Assembly: GCA_002083595.1 (NCBI GenBank)
Contig: MSXT01000019.1
Coordinates: 1 to 51,351 of the forward strand
Direction of reading: 5' to 3'
Source of the DNA: Proteobacteria bacterium ST_bin16
GTDB lineage: Bacteria > Pseudomonadota > Gammaproteobacteria > Burkholderiales > Nitrosomonadaceae
Length of the DNA stretch: 51,351 nt
Made by a program: the position numbers and the translations under genes. Positions 15,936 through 24,178 of the stretch are shown piece by piece; the stretch's first letter is position 1, and each line of letters begins with the position of its first letter. Under the pieces are notes generated by a model. The model did not search any database, had not been told where the DNA came from, and saw only the letters and a list, made by a program, of their open reading frames with translations.

Positions 15936-17453
15936 ATGATGGACGCGACTACAACTCAAGCAGGCTATGGCGGGTTTCGCATTGCGGGCATGGATCTGGC
16001 GTTACCGATGGAAACCTTACGCGAAGTGATTCCCTGCGGCGTACTGGCGAAATTGCCATGCGCCGCGCTATACGTAATCGGCGGTATTGATTTACGCGGG
16101 GTCATGGTGCCGGTTATTGATCTGCGCATTGCACTGGATTTGACGGTTACGGATATTGCGTTTCCGAATGTCATTATCATGGCGTACGAGAACAAGCTCC
16201 TCGGTTTGCTCACGGAAACGGTAACCGGGGTATTCACCGGCAATGAGAAAAACACCAACCGGATAACTTTTGCCGCCGCCGATCTTCTGGTGTACTGCGG
16301 TTGTCTCCGGCGTGACGATGACGGTGTGCTGGTTAATATATTGTCTCCAGCGGCACTGATCATGCTTAAAGATGTTCCCGTGACGGAAGATCCCGAATCG
16401 AGGCGTTTGGAAAGCGCTCCCGGTGAGGAGGAAGATAAAGCTCAAAACGGCAGAATGCACCCTATGCTGCTGATGCGTTGCGGTTCAGTCGCACTCGCTA
16501 TCGATGCAATGGCGGTTTATACGACGATGTCGGATTTCACCATTGAACATTCGGCATTGGCGATGGGCAATTGCCATGGTGTAATCAGTTACGATGGCGC
16601 TAAGGTTCCCGTACTTGACTTGCTGAATCTATGCGGACTCGGTGAGATAGATTTAACCGCGCATTTACAAGCCGTTTTGATTCACTTGCCGCAAGGGATG
16701 GTCGCGCTTCTTGTAAGCAAAGTCATTAATGTTATCCGTATACACAAAAGTGAAGTAATCAACATGCCTGCTTACACCGTGCCGCGGCCTTCCTTGTTCT
16801 GCGGTGTGCTGCCGGATACAACCCTTCAGCATGAGCTGGCTGCGGCATCGCAATATTTTGTATTGGACGACACAGCGCTTAAGTCCGATCCGCAAGTAGT
16901 CAATCTTGCCGGTGTTAACACGACCGGTCAATCCGCCGCAAACCGGCATGCCACGCAGAAAGCTACACCGGACAGCGGAAAACCGGGAAAACGTCCTAAT
17001 ATGATTACTTATCAGCTCGATGGTGAAACAGCCTCACCTTTTGAGCAAATAAAGGAAATTTTGCCATTTACAAGCGATATTCCTATCCTGGATCAAGGCG
17101 GCCCCATGCTGGGAATGGTGGTCGTGCGCGGATGCAGCATCCCGGTGGTTTGTCTGAGCCGTTTGGTAACCGGAAAATCTATCCAAAGAACCGCGGCAAC
17201 CAGTGTGCTGGTGGTTGAAGTCGATAACGAAGCGATGGGGTTCGCGATTCCCGCGCTGGAATCAATCGAACCGGCACAGTGGGAACCGGAATTGCCTCAA
17301 TTGGGCGGAGCTGAGCGGAGTAGCCTGATGCTTGCGATACATTCCAACAAACTGGCCCAGATCGGGGTAAATAATTCGATCCGCATGATACCGGTTTTAG
17401 ATCTGGAAAAAATTGCCAGAGCTTTTCGCGCAAAGCGATTGACCGCCGCGTAA
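15936..17453 (+). CDS. Triple CheW-domain chemotaxis coupling protein
   Basis: This encodes about 505 residues from an ATG at 15936, 7 bp after the chemoreceptor stop. Three CheW-like folds follow one another. The first (about 10-150) contains FRIAGMDLALPMETLREVI and GGIDLRGVMVPVIDL. The second (about 175-310) has LMRCGSVALAIDAMAV and VISYDGAKVPVLDLLNLCG. The third (about 365-490) contains DGETASPFEQIKEIL, VVVRGCSIPVVCLS and a final IRMIPVLDLEKIA. CheW modules bridge chemoreceptors and the kinase CheA. A three-module chain could link several receptors or kinases. No cheA, cheY or methylation genes are in the window. The ribosome binding site is weak, suggesting coupling to the receptor gene. 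Confidence 0.88.
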   Translation: MMDATTTQAGYGGFRIAGMDLALPMETLREVIPCGVLAKLPCAALYVIGGIDLRGVMVPVIDLRIALDLTVTDIAFPNVIIMAYENKLLGLLTETVTGVFTGNEKNTNRITFAAADLLVYCGCLRRDDDGVLVNILSPAALIMLKDVPVTEDPESRRLESAPGEEEDKAQNGRMHPMLLMRCGSVALAIDAMAVYTTMSDFTIEHSALAMGNCHGVISYDGAKVPVLDLLNLCGLGEIDLTAHLQAVLIHLPQGMVALLVSKVINVIRIHKSEVINMPAYTVPRPSLFCGVLPDTTLQHELAAASQYFVLDDTALKSDPQVVNLAGVNTTGQSAANRHATQKATPDSGKPGKRPNMITYQLDGETASPFEQIKEILPFTSDIPILDQGGPMLGMVVVRGCSIPVVCLSRLVTGKSIQRTAATSVLVVEVDNEAMGFAIPALESIEPAQWEPELPQLGGAERSSLMLAIHSNKLAQIGVNNSIRMIPVLDLEKIARAFRAKRLTAA

Positions 17454-17457
17454 AGAT

Positions 17458-18288
17458 CTAGCCAATCAAACTCAACAGCCGCCGCGTTTCCTTCTCATCC
17501 AGTTCCAGCCATTGCCCGCGTTTGATGCGTGGCGGCAGGTTGACCGGGCCGAAGCGGACGCGCATCAAGCGGCTGACGGTGAGTCCGATGGCCTCGAACA
17601 TACGCCGTACTTCGCGGTTTTTGCCTTCTTTCAGGATGACGCGGTACCAGTGATTCGAGCCTTCGCCGCCTTGGTCGGCTAGGTAGGTGAATGCTGCTTC
17701 GCCATCGTCCAATGTCACGCCGGTAGTGAGTTGTTGCATTTGTTCTTCGGTCAATTCGCCGAGTATGCGCACAGCGTATTCGCGCTCCATCTCGAAACGT
17801 GGGTGCATGAGCCGGTTGGCCAATGTGCCATCGTTGGTGAAAATCAGCAGTCCGCTGGTGTTGAAATCCAGCCGCCCGATGGCGATCCATTTGGACGACC
17901 GCAGGTGCGGCAGCCTGTCGAAAACGGAAGGGCGGCCTTCCGGGTCGTCACGGCTGACGATTTCGCCTTCGGGTTTGTGATACAGCAGCACTTTAGGCAA
18001 ATCCGTTTCGGCATGAACGCGAATCACGCGTCGGCCAATACGGATCACGTCACCCGGCCCGGCGCGGTCGCCGAGTGTGGCGGTCTTGCCGTTGACGCTG
18101 ACTGCACCGGTCGCAATTAATTCCTCCATTTCCCGCCGTGAGCCCAATCCTTTTTGCGCCAGCAGCTTTTGCAGCTTAAAAGTCACTGCTGGCGGTTCGT
18201 CACGTGTTGTGACCGGCTTCTGGCTCGGCGCGCGTTCAGCAGGCGGTGTTTTTTTTTGCGGAGGCCTGATGGGTCTGTTGATTTTCAT
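17458..18288 (-). CDS. rluB: rRNA pseudouridine synthase of the RsuA/RluB/E/F family
   Basis: This 276-residue enzyme has a basic Pro/Lys-rich N-terminal tail (about 1-35), then an S4 RNA-binding domain (FKLQKLLAQKGLGSRREMEELI...GAVSVNG) and the catalytic domain with the nucleophile Asp in AIGRLDFNTSGLL. LLYHKPEGEIVSRDDPEGRPSVFDRLP and GKNREVRRMFEAIG are family hallmarks. The sequence is most like RluB, which makes pseudouridine 2605 in 23S rRNA; the related RluE and RluF are less likely given the tail. It converges with the triple-CheW gene with only 4 bp between stop codons. Confidence 0.88.
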   Translation of the reverse strand: MKINRPIRPPQKKTPPAERAPSQKPVTTRDEPPAVTFKLQKLLAQKGLGSRREMEELIATGAVSVNGKTATLGDRAGPGDVIRIGRRVIRVHAETDLPKVLLYHKPEGEIVSRDDPEGRPSVFDRLPHLRSSKWIAIGRLDFNTSGLLIFTNDGTLANRLMHPRFEMEREYAVRILGELTEEQMQQLTTGVTLDDGEAAFTYLADQGGEGSNHWYRVILKEGKNREVRRMFEAIGLTVSRLMRVRFGPVNLPPRIKRGQWLELDEKETRRLLSLIG

Positions 18289-18527
18289 AATTGATGAGCT
18301 CGCAATGAGTACTACCGGAGCATTAGAGAAACGGCGAATTTTAAACTATTTTACCGGGAGACTGTGCTGTCATTGCTGGGAATGTTAAACAGCTAACAAT
18401 TCGATACTTTTATTAATATGTTGTTTACAATTTTTTTGTAAATTTGGAACTACGATTGAGCGTAAAGTCATTTCCGTCTGCATTAATCGTGAAACGATAT
18501 TCCCAAGACTAGCAGGATAGACTTTAT

Positions 18528-19295
18528 TTATGTTGGGGGATTTTGGTTTTCTTTCTTTTCTGCGAGTCGCTCTGTAATTTTTACATAGGCCTTTTTGGCT
18601 TGTGACTTAATTTCTTGACTCTCTGTTGGATCTCGAAACAACTTTTCTAGTTTTTTGAGATCATTTTCATTCCCATATTCACCTAGGATTTTTGCATAAG
18701 TATGCTTGGCTTGGGATTTAATTTCTTCACTTTCTGTCGGGTCTTGAAACAGTTTTTCTAGATCTTCCTCATCATCTTTCTTCCCATATTCACTTAGCAG
18801 CTTTAAGTATTTAATCCTCTCAGGTAAATGCTTAATAAAAGATAATCTGCCTTGATGACGCAAAGTGATATTTGTTAGCCTCAAGATGTCATCAGCCGAT
18901 TTTTTAGATAATGCTTCTGATTCAGCAGCAGCATGTAAAGTATCGGTAATGTCAACAAGAATTGTTTCTATAGCTTCCCCTATACTCAGAAATATCTCGC
19001 CTTTTGTTTTAGAAAGAGTGGTTACTTCATCTTTGAGTTTTTCTTTATAGTTGCTAATTTCTTGCAAATGTTTTGCTAATTTTTCAAGCTGACTATGAGC
19101 ATATTTAAGCTGATTATAAGCATCTATCGCCTTAAGTGCGAAATAGGATGCAATCATAAATGAAATACCGGTTATCGTGACGCCCAGTAAATTCAGTATA
19201 TCTGTTGCCGTCACTGAGCCATCGGCATTTAATCCTGGCAGTACTAAAGCAATGAAACTAAAAAGTACAGACAAGCATACAAAGAAATAGATCAT
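18528..19295 (-). CDS. Two-TM membrane protein with coiled coil and duplicated C-terminal repeat
   Basis: This protein has 255 residues and is not recognised as a known family. Two hydrophobic segments (about 3-22 and 33-58, including LLGVTITGISFMIASYFAL) are followed by a long coiled coil (about 60-110) with heptad Leu and Lys. A helical region follows (SIGEAIETILVDITDTLHAAA), then two copies of a roughly 36-residue repeat near 165-245. These share EYG, LEKLFxDPTES and EIKSQAKxxYxKI, resembling HEAT or Sel1-like helical repeats. The repeat would face the cytoplasm if both termini are inside. It is the third gene of an AT-rich operon with a stand-alone receiver and a GAF histidine kinase. It may be the membrane-bound partner or output of that system; that is inference. 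Confidence 0.75.
   Translation of the reverse strand: MIYFFVCLSVLFSFIALVLPGLNADGSVTATDILNLLGVTITGISFMIASYFALKAIDAYNQLKYAHSQLEKLAKHLQEISNYKEKLKDEVTTLSKTKGEIFLSIGEAIETILVDITDTLHAAAESEALSKKSADDILRLTNITLRHQGRLSFIKHLPERIKYLKLLSEYGKKDDEEDLEKLFQDPTESEEIKSQAKHTYAKILGEYGNENDLKKLEKLFRDPTESQEIKSQAKKAYVKITERLAEKKENQNPPT
18578..18797 (-). repeat. Tandem duplication of about 110 bp inside a gene
   Basis: Positions about 18578-18684 and 18688-18797 are related copies encoding the two C-terminal helical repeats of the two-TM protein. They share stretches such as TTTAATTTCTT and CCCATATTCAC at the same spacing. They differ by scattered substitutions and a short insertion (DEE in one repeat), so the duplication is not recent. 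Confidence 0.7.
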
Positions 19296-19343
19296 GGCAA
19301 TTCAGTGCGTAATAACCATCTAAATTCAGATTTAGTCACGTTC

Positions 19344-19757
19344 TTATAGTTCTCTTTTTAACAGTTTTACTTTAGCTAGTAATTCTCTTGGAAATGTTTT
19401 GCTTTTTTTTAGATATGTTATTTTTTTTTCTTCTACCCACTCCACGATATCGCGATCACGAACAACACTGAGAATAATGATGGGTATCTCTTTGTCAATT
19501 TCTTGCAATTGAGTGATTAAAGCTTTTCCCGTTCGTGTTCCGAGTTCTGTTTCTTCTGGAGAGAATGTCTTACCCGTCGGCATCATGAGGTCGATAATTG
19601 CACAAGAGAGATCTGCATGATTTTTTTTAAAATACTTCAGCGCAGAATCAGGCTCTACAAATGTTGCAATTTTGTTTTCATAACCTTCATCCCTTAATTC
19701 GTCATAATACGGCCTCGTAAAAGATTTAATTTCATCATCTACCCAAAAAATAGTCAT
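19344..19757 (-). CDS. Stand-alone receiver-domain response regulator
   Basis: This 137-residue single receiver domain has the acidic pair Asp7-Asp8 in FWVDDEI, the phosphoacceptor Asp56 in AIIDLMMP, Ser97 at the conserved Thr/Ser position in IIILSVVRD, and Lys116/117 in TYLKK. An insertion after Asp56 (GKTFSPEETELGTRTGK) lengthens the loop relative to CheY-type receivers. There is no output domain, so it must act by protein-protein contact. It lies between the kinase gene (14 bp upstream) and the two-TM protein gene (48 bp downstream) on the same strand. The unusual loop may set its partner specificity. Confidence 0.85.
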   Translation of the reverse strand: MTIFWVDDEIKSFTRPYYDELRDEGYENKIATFVEPDSALKYFKKNHADLSCAIIDLMMPTGKTFSPEETELGTRTGKALITQLQEIDKEIPIIILSVVRDRDIVEWVEEKKITYLKKSKTFPRELLAKVKLLKREL

Positions 19758-19771
19758 TCTGTTCCTCCAGA

Positions 19772-21718
19772 TTAGTTCGATTTAACTTTATTTTTTTCTC
19801 GCCACTTAGCTTCTTTGTTGTAGCCGATTCCACTTAATTTTGTCGACAAGCTAATACAAAAATTGGTCGGATTTTTAAGCGATGTAATATCTATTGTCGA
19901 ATGGAAATCAGTAATGATTTTTTTGACAACACTAAGTCCGATCCCTAATCCCCGAACGTTTGTTTGAGTGGTTTCTATTTCCCGAAAACCAAAATCAAAA
20001 ACACGCTCCTTGTTTTCTCTGGCTATACCGCGCCCTTGGTCGGTCACATTGATTTGAATCGATTGATTCGGGTCATTTGTCCAAGTTACGGCGGCCAAGG
20101 GAGCTGAACGGATATCGTTGTTCCTGTATTTTATTGCATTGGAAAATAAGTTCACGAAAACTTGAATGAATGCTTCCTTATCAACATAGATTCTGAAGTC
20201 ATTACCATCAAAAACGATCTCTTTTTTTGGTTGAAAACCATGCTCTCTTAGTAGCGGTATCACGATTTCTCTTGCTGGCTCCAGAATGTCCTTTAAGAAA
20301 CTGACTGGAATAATTTCCAGATATAATGCGGCGCGGGGCGCATCTTCCGAGCCTTTACCTGTGAATCGAACATTTTGAGTGATCGATTCCAATAGACCGG
20401 CTGTTTCAATAATGTGTTTTAAGTTTTCCTCGAGCTGCCAGTCTTGCAGTCGATTCTGCTCTTTTCTTTGCAGAATCCGGTCTGCATCGTTCTTAATGGA
20501 TGTAATCGGTCCTGCGATTTCGTGCTCCATATGATTGACAAAAGCCTTGCGCATTTTTTCACTTTGTTCAACTTCAAGATGCAATGCCAGTAAAGAGCTA
20601 AATTTTTTAATCAATGAATAATCGTCAGGACCGAAATAATCCACAATGTCGTGATTAAAATGATTCAATCGATTGACCAAGCGGATGACGCCTAACACCT
20701 CCAACGGCCGGGCTGGATGAATAATAGGAACCGCCATGAATGATCTAAGCTCGTGTTGTGTTTTCTCTCTAAATAGAAATTTATTCCTTTCATTAGAGGT
20801 TTTGATATTATCGATAATCAGAGGCTCTCCGGTTTGGTAAACCTTGCCTGTTTTGCCTTCCCCTGCAGAGTAAGAAGGATTCTTGTGTTGTGATTTGTTA
20901 TCCAGATTCGATTCAAATACACTCGCCAGGCTTTTTTTGAGTTCAAGCTTGTGCAGAGTAGGATCCCACATAAAAATCGAACAAGTATCGAATGCTATAT
21001 ATCGCCTTAATTCGATCATTAAAAAATACAAAATGCTAGCAGTATCTTTATTTCTTTCTCTGATTCCACTTTCTCTGTCTATTTTCTTCGAATCTCCAAA
21101 GCGTTCTATGACTTTATCTATTAATTCAGCTGAGTGATAACGCTTTATATTCTGCAATCCTATCCGAAAGATGGCTTTAATCGATTGAATATAACTGTCA
21201 AGCGCATCCCGCGATTTGTCGCCATAGGGTTTGACATATAAACTCAACACCCCTTGCCATTCATAGCCTGTTGTTTTTTTGTCGATCATCGGAACGATGA
21301 TGAGATGATCTAGATTGAATTCTTTTACGCGCTTCGGTGCAGTATGAAGGAATCTCAGTTCATCTGACTTCGACAATGAGATCTCAAAATAAGGCTTATC
21401 AACGAGTTGCCCATAAATCGTACTAAAGATTCCAGTATTGGTTCCATGCACAAATTCTTTAATGTTTCCGGGATCTGGTGTATATCCGTGACATCCCAAT
21501 AAGGTGAAGTACTGGTTTCCGTTATTCGCTTTTCTTATGTCATCATGGTGTCTAAATGAATTAGCTCTCCACAAACTGGCGTTAATGATATCTAATGTTC
21601 CCCTAAGTCCTTGTACTAAAACCTCTAAAAATTCCGATTCATTAAGATTATCATTTTCTTTGTCGATCTTCTCAAACAACAGCTTTAATAAATTATTGCT
21701 TACTAGCATTTTATCCAT
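19772..21718 (-). CDS. Soluble GAF-domain sensor histidine kinase
   Basis: This 648-residue protein has no signal peptide or membrane segment. Two GAF-like sensor domains (about 10-195 and 205-385) precede the kinase core. The second includes YSAGEGKTGKVYQTGEPLI and MAVPIIHP. The phosphoacceptor is His399 in VNHMEHEIAGPITSI, where the usual HELRTPL reads HEIAGPI. The ATPase has the N box FVNLFSNAIKYRN (about 521-533), G1 VTDQGRGIA (about 558-566) and G2 VRGLGIGLSVV (about 588-598), so it looks competent. It is first of three genes on an AT-rich segment unlike the flanking DNA, suggesting acquisition by transfer. The signal is unknown; GAF domains often bind small molecules. Confidence 0.9.
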   Translation of the reverse strand: MDKMLVSNNLLKLLFEKIDKENDNLNESEFLEVLVQGLRGTLDIINASLWRANSFRHHDDIRKANNGNQYFTLLGCHGYTPDPGNIKEFVHGTNTGIFSTIYGQLVDKPYFEISLSKSDELRFLHTAPKRVKEFNLDHLIIVPMIDKKTTGYEWQGVLSLYVKPYGDKSRDALDSYIQSIKAIFRIGLQNIKRYHSAELIDKVIERFGDSKKIDRESGIRERNKDTASILYFLMIELRRYIAFDTCSIFMWDPTLHKLELKKSLASVFESNLDNKSQHKNPSYSAGEGKTGKVYQTGEPLIIDNIKTSNERNKFLFREKTQHELRSFMAVPIIHPARPLEVLGVIRLVNRLNHFNHDIVDYFGPDDYSLIKKFSSLLALHLEVEQSEKMRKAFVNHMEHEIAGPITSIKNDADRILQRKEQNRLQDWQLEENLKHIIETAGLLESITQNVRFTGKGSEDAPRAALYLEIIPVSFLKDILEPAREIVIPLLREHGFQPKKEIVFDGNDFRIYVDKEAFIQVFVNLFSNAIKYRNNDIRSAPLAAVTWTNDPNQSIQINVTDQGRGIARENKERVFDFGFREIETTQTNVRGLGIGLSVVKKIITDFHSTIDITSLKNPTNFCISLSTKLSGIGYNKEAKWREKNKVKSN

Positions 21719-21923
21719 CGTTGAATAACTCCACTGTCGGTTGTTTGAACTCGAGCAACCCCAGTTAATATTTTAGTGAGCCAACATATGACTATTGATC
21801 AAATTGGAAGAATAACAAATCAATACCGACTCCTTCTCAACAAATGCATCAGGTTGTTAATCGTAGACCCTTCCAGTACAACAATCTTACTAATCTGCTC
21901 ATAAATAATTCCTATTTTCAACT
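21719..21923. other. Intergenic region between the kinase operon and ybaB
   Basis: About 205 AT-rich bases hold the promoter of the kinase operon, read leftward, and the 3' end of the ybaB transcript. I see no clear terminator hairpin and no repeat shared with other parts of the window. Confidence 0.4.
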
Positions 21924-22247
21924 TCAAAAAGGCAATTTGAATCCCGGTGGCAGACCCATTCCGCTGGTCAGCGCCGACATTTTTTCCTGCGTGGTCGTTT
22001 CGACTTTACGGACGGCGTCGTTGAATGCGGCGGCTACCAGATCTTCCAGCATTTCCTTGTCGTCGCCGATCAAGCTGCTATCAATGTGGACGCGTTTGAC
22101 ATCATGACGACAGGTCATCGTGACTTTTACCATGCCGGCGCCGGATTGGCCTTCGACTTCAATGCTGGCCAGATTTTCCTGCATTTGCCGCATGTTTTCC
22201 TGCATCATTTGCGCTTGTTTCATCATGTTTCCGATATTACCTCTCAT
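21924..22247 (-). CDS. ybaB: YbaB/EbfC-family nucleoid-associated protein
   Basis: This 107-residue protein starts MRGNIGNMMKQAQMMQENM. YbaB forms tweezer-like dimers that bind DNA and is usually encoded right after dnaX, as here (14 bp downstream). Family features include the Met/Gln-rich first helix, GQSGAGMVKVTMTCRHDVKRVHID, and LEDLVAAAFNDAVRKVE, with a Gly/Pro-rich end. A strong AAAGGAG site 9 bp before the ATG supports the start. The usual third gene, recR, would lie further along but is absent: the AT-rich kinase operon follows instead. Confidence 0.95.
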   Translation of the reverse strand: MRGNIGNMMKQAQMMQENMRQMQENLASIEVEGQSGAGMVKVTMTCRHDVKRVHIDSSLIGDDKEMLEDLVAAAFNDAVRKVETTTQEKMSALTSGMGLPPGFKLPF

Positions 22248-22261
22248 TTCTTTTGTCTCCT

Positions 22262-23854
22262 TTATTTTTCAATGGGTTTAATGGAAGGAACGATCAGTTT
22301 TGCATCAAACTGCTCAATCAATTCTTGTACGACCGGATCCTTTTCAATGGCTGCAATGGCATTGGCCTGCTTTTCTTCTTCTTCGCGTTGTTGCAGTGCC
22401 ACCGGTGTTAATCCGGTGATGCTGCCGACGGAAAAACTCAAGGTAACGGGCTTGCCAAAATAGCTATTCAGCGCTGCTTGGATTTTATCCTGATATTTTT
22501 TTTCCAGCAGGTGCTTATGCACATCCGGTACGCATAATTCTATTTTCTCTCCGGTGATGGTTTTGGCTTCGCTGTGATGCGCTAGCATTTTTGCCATGCC
22601 GGTCAGCTTCAATTGCTGGCTCAGTTGCGGCCAGTCCAGCAGGGGAGCGGTGGTGTTTTCGTGAGGGATAGTTTGTTCAGGCGCTGCTTGCGGTTTTTTC
22701 TCTGCGGTTACGGACGGCTTGCTGCTCACAGGTGCGGCCTGCGGGCTCTGGCGATTTGTTGCCAGATCATCCGGCATGAACGTCAGCATGCGTAACAGTG
22801 TCATGGTAAAACCGGCATATTCATCGGGCGCCAGACTCAGATCGCTACGCCCGTGCAATGCAATTTGATAAAACAGCTGCACATCATCGGGCGCCAAGGA
22901 TTTTGCCAATGCAACGATACGTGCGTATTCCGGAGTATCCTCGCTGATCGCCTGCGGCACGGTTTGCGCCAGTGCGATACGATGCAATAACGCGGCCAGA
23001 TCCTGCAAGGCGGAATCAAAGGAAAGGCACTGCGCTTCCATTTCATCGGCCAGAGACAATAATTTTGCGCCATCCCGCTGCACCAAGGCTTCGAGCAGAT
23101 CGAACAAGTAGCCTTGATCGATGATGCCGAGCATATCCCGCACACCGGCTTCCTCGATTTTGCCCTCGCCAAACGCGATGGCCTGATCCAACAAACTGAG
23201 CGCATCGCGCATGCTGCCTTGCGCGGCGCGCGCGACCAACTGCAGCGAGGGGGTGTCGCAAGGAATGTTTTCCTGCGTCAAGATATGCTTGAGGTGTGCG
23301 GCAATCTGCGTTTGCGGAATTTGTTTCAGGTTAAATTGCAAACAACGGGATAACACGGTAATCGGGATTTTTTGCGGATCGGTGGTCGCCAGCACGAATT
23401 TGACATGCGCGGGCGGCTCTTCCAATGTTTTCAGCATGGCATTGAACGCCGATTTCGACAGCATGTGCACTTCGTCGATGATATAAATTTTGTAACGCGC
23501 ACCGGTGGGGGCATACAGCGCATTTTCCAGCAGTTCGCGCATGTTATCGACTTGCGTGTTGGACGCCGCATCCAATTCGATCAAATCGATAAAACTTCCC
23601 GCATCGATTTGCAGACATGCTGCACAGGCACCGCAAGGCGTTGCGGTGACACCGGTTTCACAGTTGAGCGACTTCGCCAGAATGCGGGCGATGGTGGTTT
23701 TGCCGACACCGCGCGTGCCGGTCAGTAAATACGCATGGTGTAAACGGTTTTGCTCAAGCGCATTGGTCAATGCTCTGACCACATGCTCCTGTCCAGTCAA
23801 TTCGGAAAAATTTCTCGGGCGCCACTTACGCGCAAGGACTTGTGTTTGGGACAC
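22262..23854 (-). CDS. dnaX: DNA polymerase III subunit gamma/tau
   Basis: This 530-residue clamp-loader ATPase starts MSQTQVLARKWRPRNFSEL. Visible are Walker A in LTGTRGVGKTTIARIL, the zinc module Cys residues (CETGVTATPCGACAAC), Walker B with IYIIDEVHMLS, and sensor 1 in LATTDPQKIP. The polymerase- and helicase-binding tau tail (about 390-530) is short compared with E. coli tau (643 residues). An A6 run in the coding strand at codons 386-387 (22694-22699) could allow slippage; a -1 shift meets a TGA after five codons and would yield a gamma-like product. The SRP RNA gene lies about 80 bp upstream and ybaB follows directly. Confidence 0.96.
   Translation of the reverse strand: MSQTQVLARKWRPRNFSELTGQEHVVRALTNALEQNRLHHAYLLTGTRGVGKTTIARILAKSLNCETGVTATPCGACAACLQIDAGSFIDLIELDAASNTQVDNMRELLENALYAPTGARYKIYIIDEVHMLSKSAFNAMLKTLEEPPAHVKFVLATTDPQKIPITVLSRCLQFNLKQIPQTQIAAHLKHILTQENIPCDTPSLQLVARAAQGSMRDALSLLDQAIAFGEGKIEEAGVRDMLGIIDQGYLFDLLEALVQRDGAKLLSLADEMEAQCLSFDSALQDLAALLHRIALAQTVPQAISEDTPEYARIVALAKSLAPDDVQLFYQIALHGRSDLSLAPDEYAGFTMTLLRMLTFMPDDLATNRQSPQAAPVSSKPSVTAEKKPQAAPEQTIPHENTTAPLLDWPQLSQQLKLTGMAKMLAHHSEAKTITGEKIELCVPDVHKHLLEKKYQDKIQAALNSYFGKPVTLSFSVGSITGLTPVALQQREEEEKQANAIAAIEKDPVVQELIEQFDAKLIVPSIKPIEK
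22694..22699 (-). promoter_or_regulatory. Candidate slippage run in dnaX
   Basis: In the coding strand the zero frame reads GAG AAA AAA CCG. A -1 shift at these six A residues gives ACC GCA AGC AGC GCC TGA, a stop after five codons, placed just after the ATPase and oligomerisation region. E. coli makes gamma by a similar event at A AAA AAG. Here the heptamer is G AAA AAA rather than the classical slippery form, and no Shine-Dalgarno-like stimulator is visible upstream, so transcriptional slippage is the more plausible route. Confidence 0.3.
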
Positions 23855-23932
23855 GTTTTTGATTGGAAAAGCGAATTAGATCCTGTTAAACCAGTAAAAA
23901 TCCGGAAAGGCAGATCCCAGTTCGTGTTGGGT

Positions 23933-24028
23933 GGCGAGCCCGACCCCCGGCACTCGCAATAAATAGCTGTGGCTGCTTCCTTCCGGACCTGACCAGATTG
24001 ACTACCTTGCAATGCGGGGAGGCCCGCC
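23933..24028 (-). ncRNA. ffs: Signal recognition particle 4.5S RNA
   Basis: This is a 96-nt minus-strand RNA starting GGCGGGCC and ending GGCTCGCC; these ends pair with one G-U. The conserved apical segment reads GGTCAGGTCCGGAAGGAAGCAGCC, here divided as GGTCAGGTCCGG and AAGGAAGCAGCC, with the tetraloop GGAA and the asymmetric loop that Ffh binds. It targets nascent membrane proteins together with Ffh and FtsY. The position just upstream of dnaX on the same strand is common in proteobacteria. Exact ends are inferred from the closing stem. Confidence 0.93.
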
Positions 24029-24178
24029 ATAAAACTCAATGTGGCGGAAGTATACCAGTTGATGATGGATTACTCCAATTTCAATCACGGCTGAAGTGCG
24101 CATTTGCCGGTAAAAGGAAATAAATTCAAACTCAAATTTGATCTGGCCGTTATGTTATTTTTACCCGGGAATTGCAAA

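Noticed and set aside
18528..21718. AT-rich segment as a prophage remnant
   Set aside because: All three genes are signalling or membrane proteins; no integrase, structural phage gene or att-like repeat is visible.
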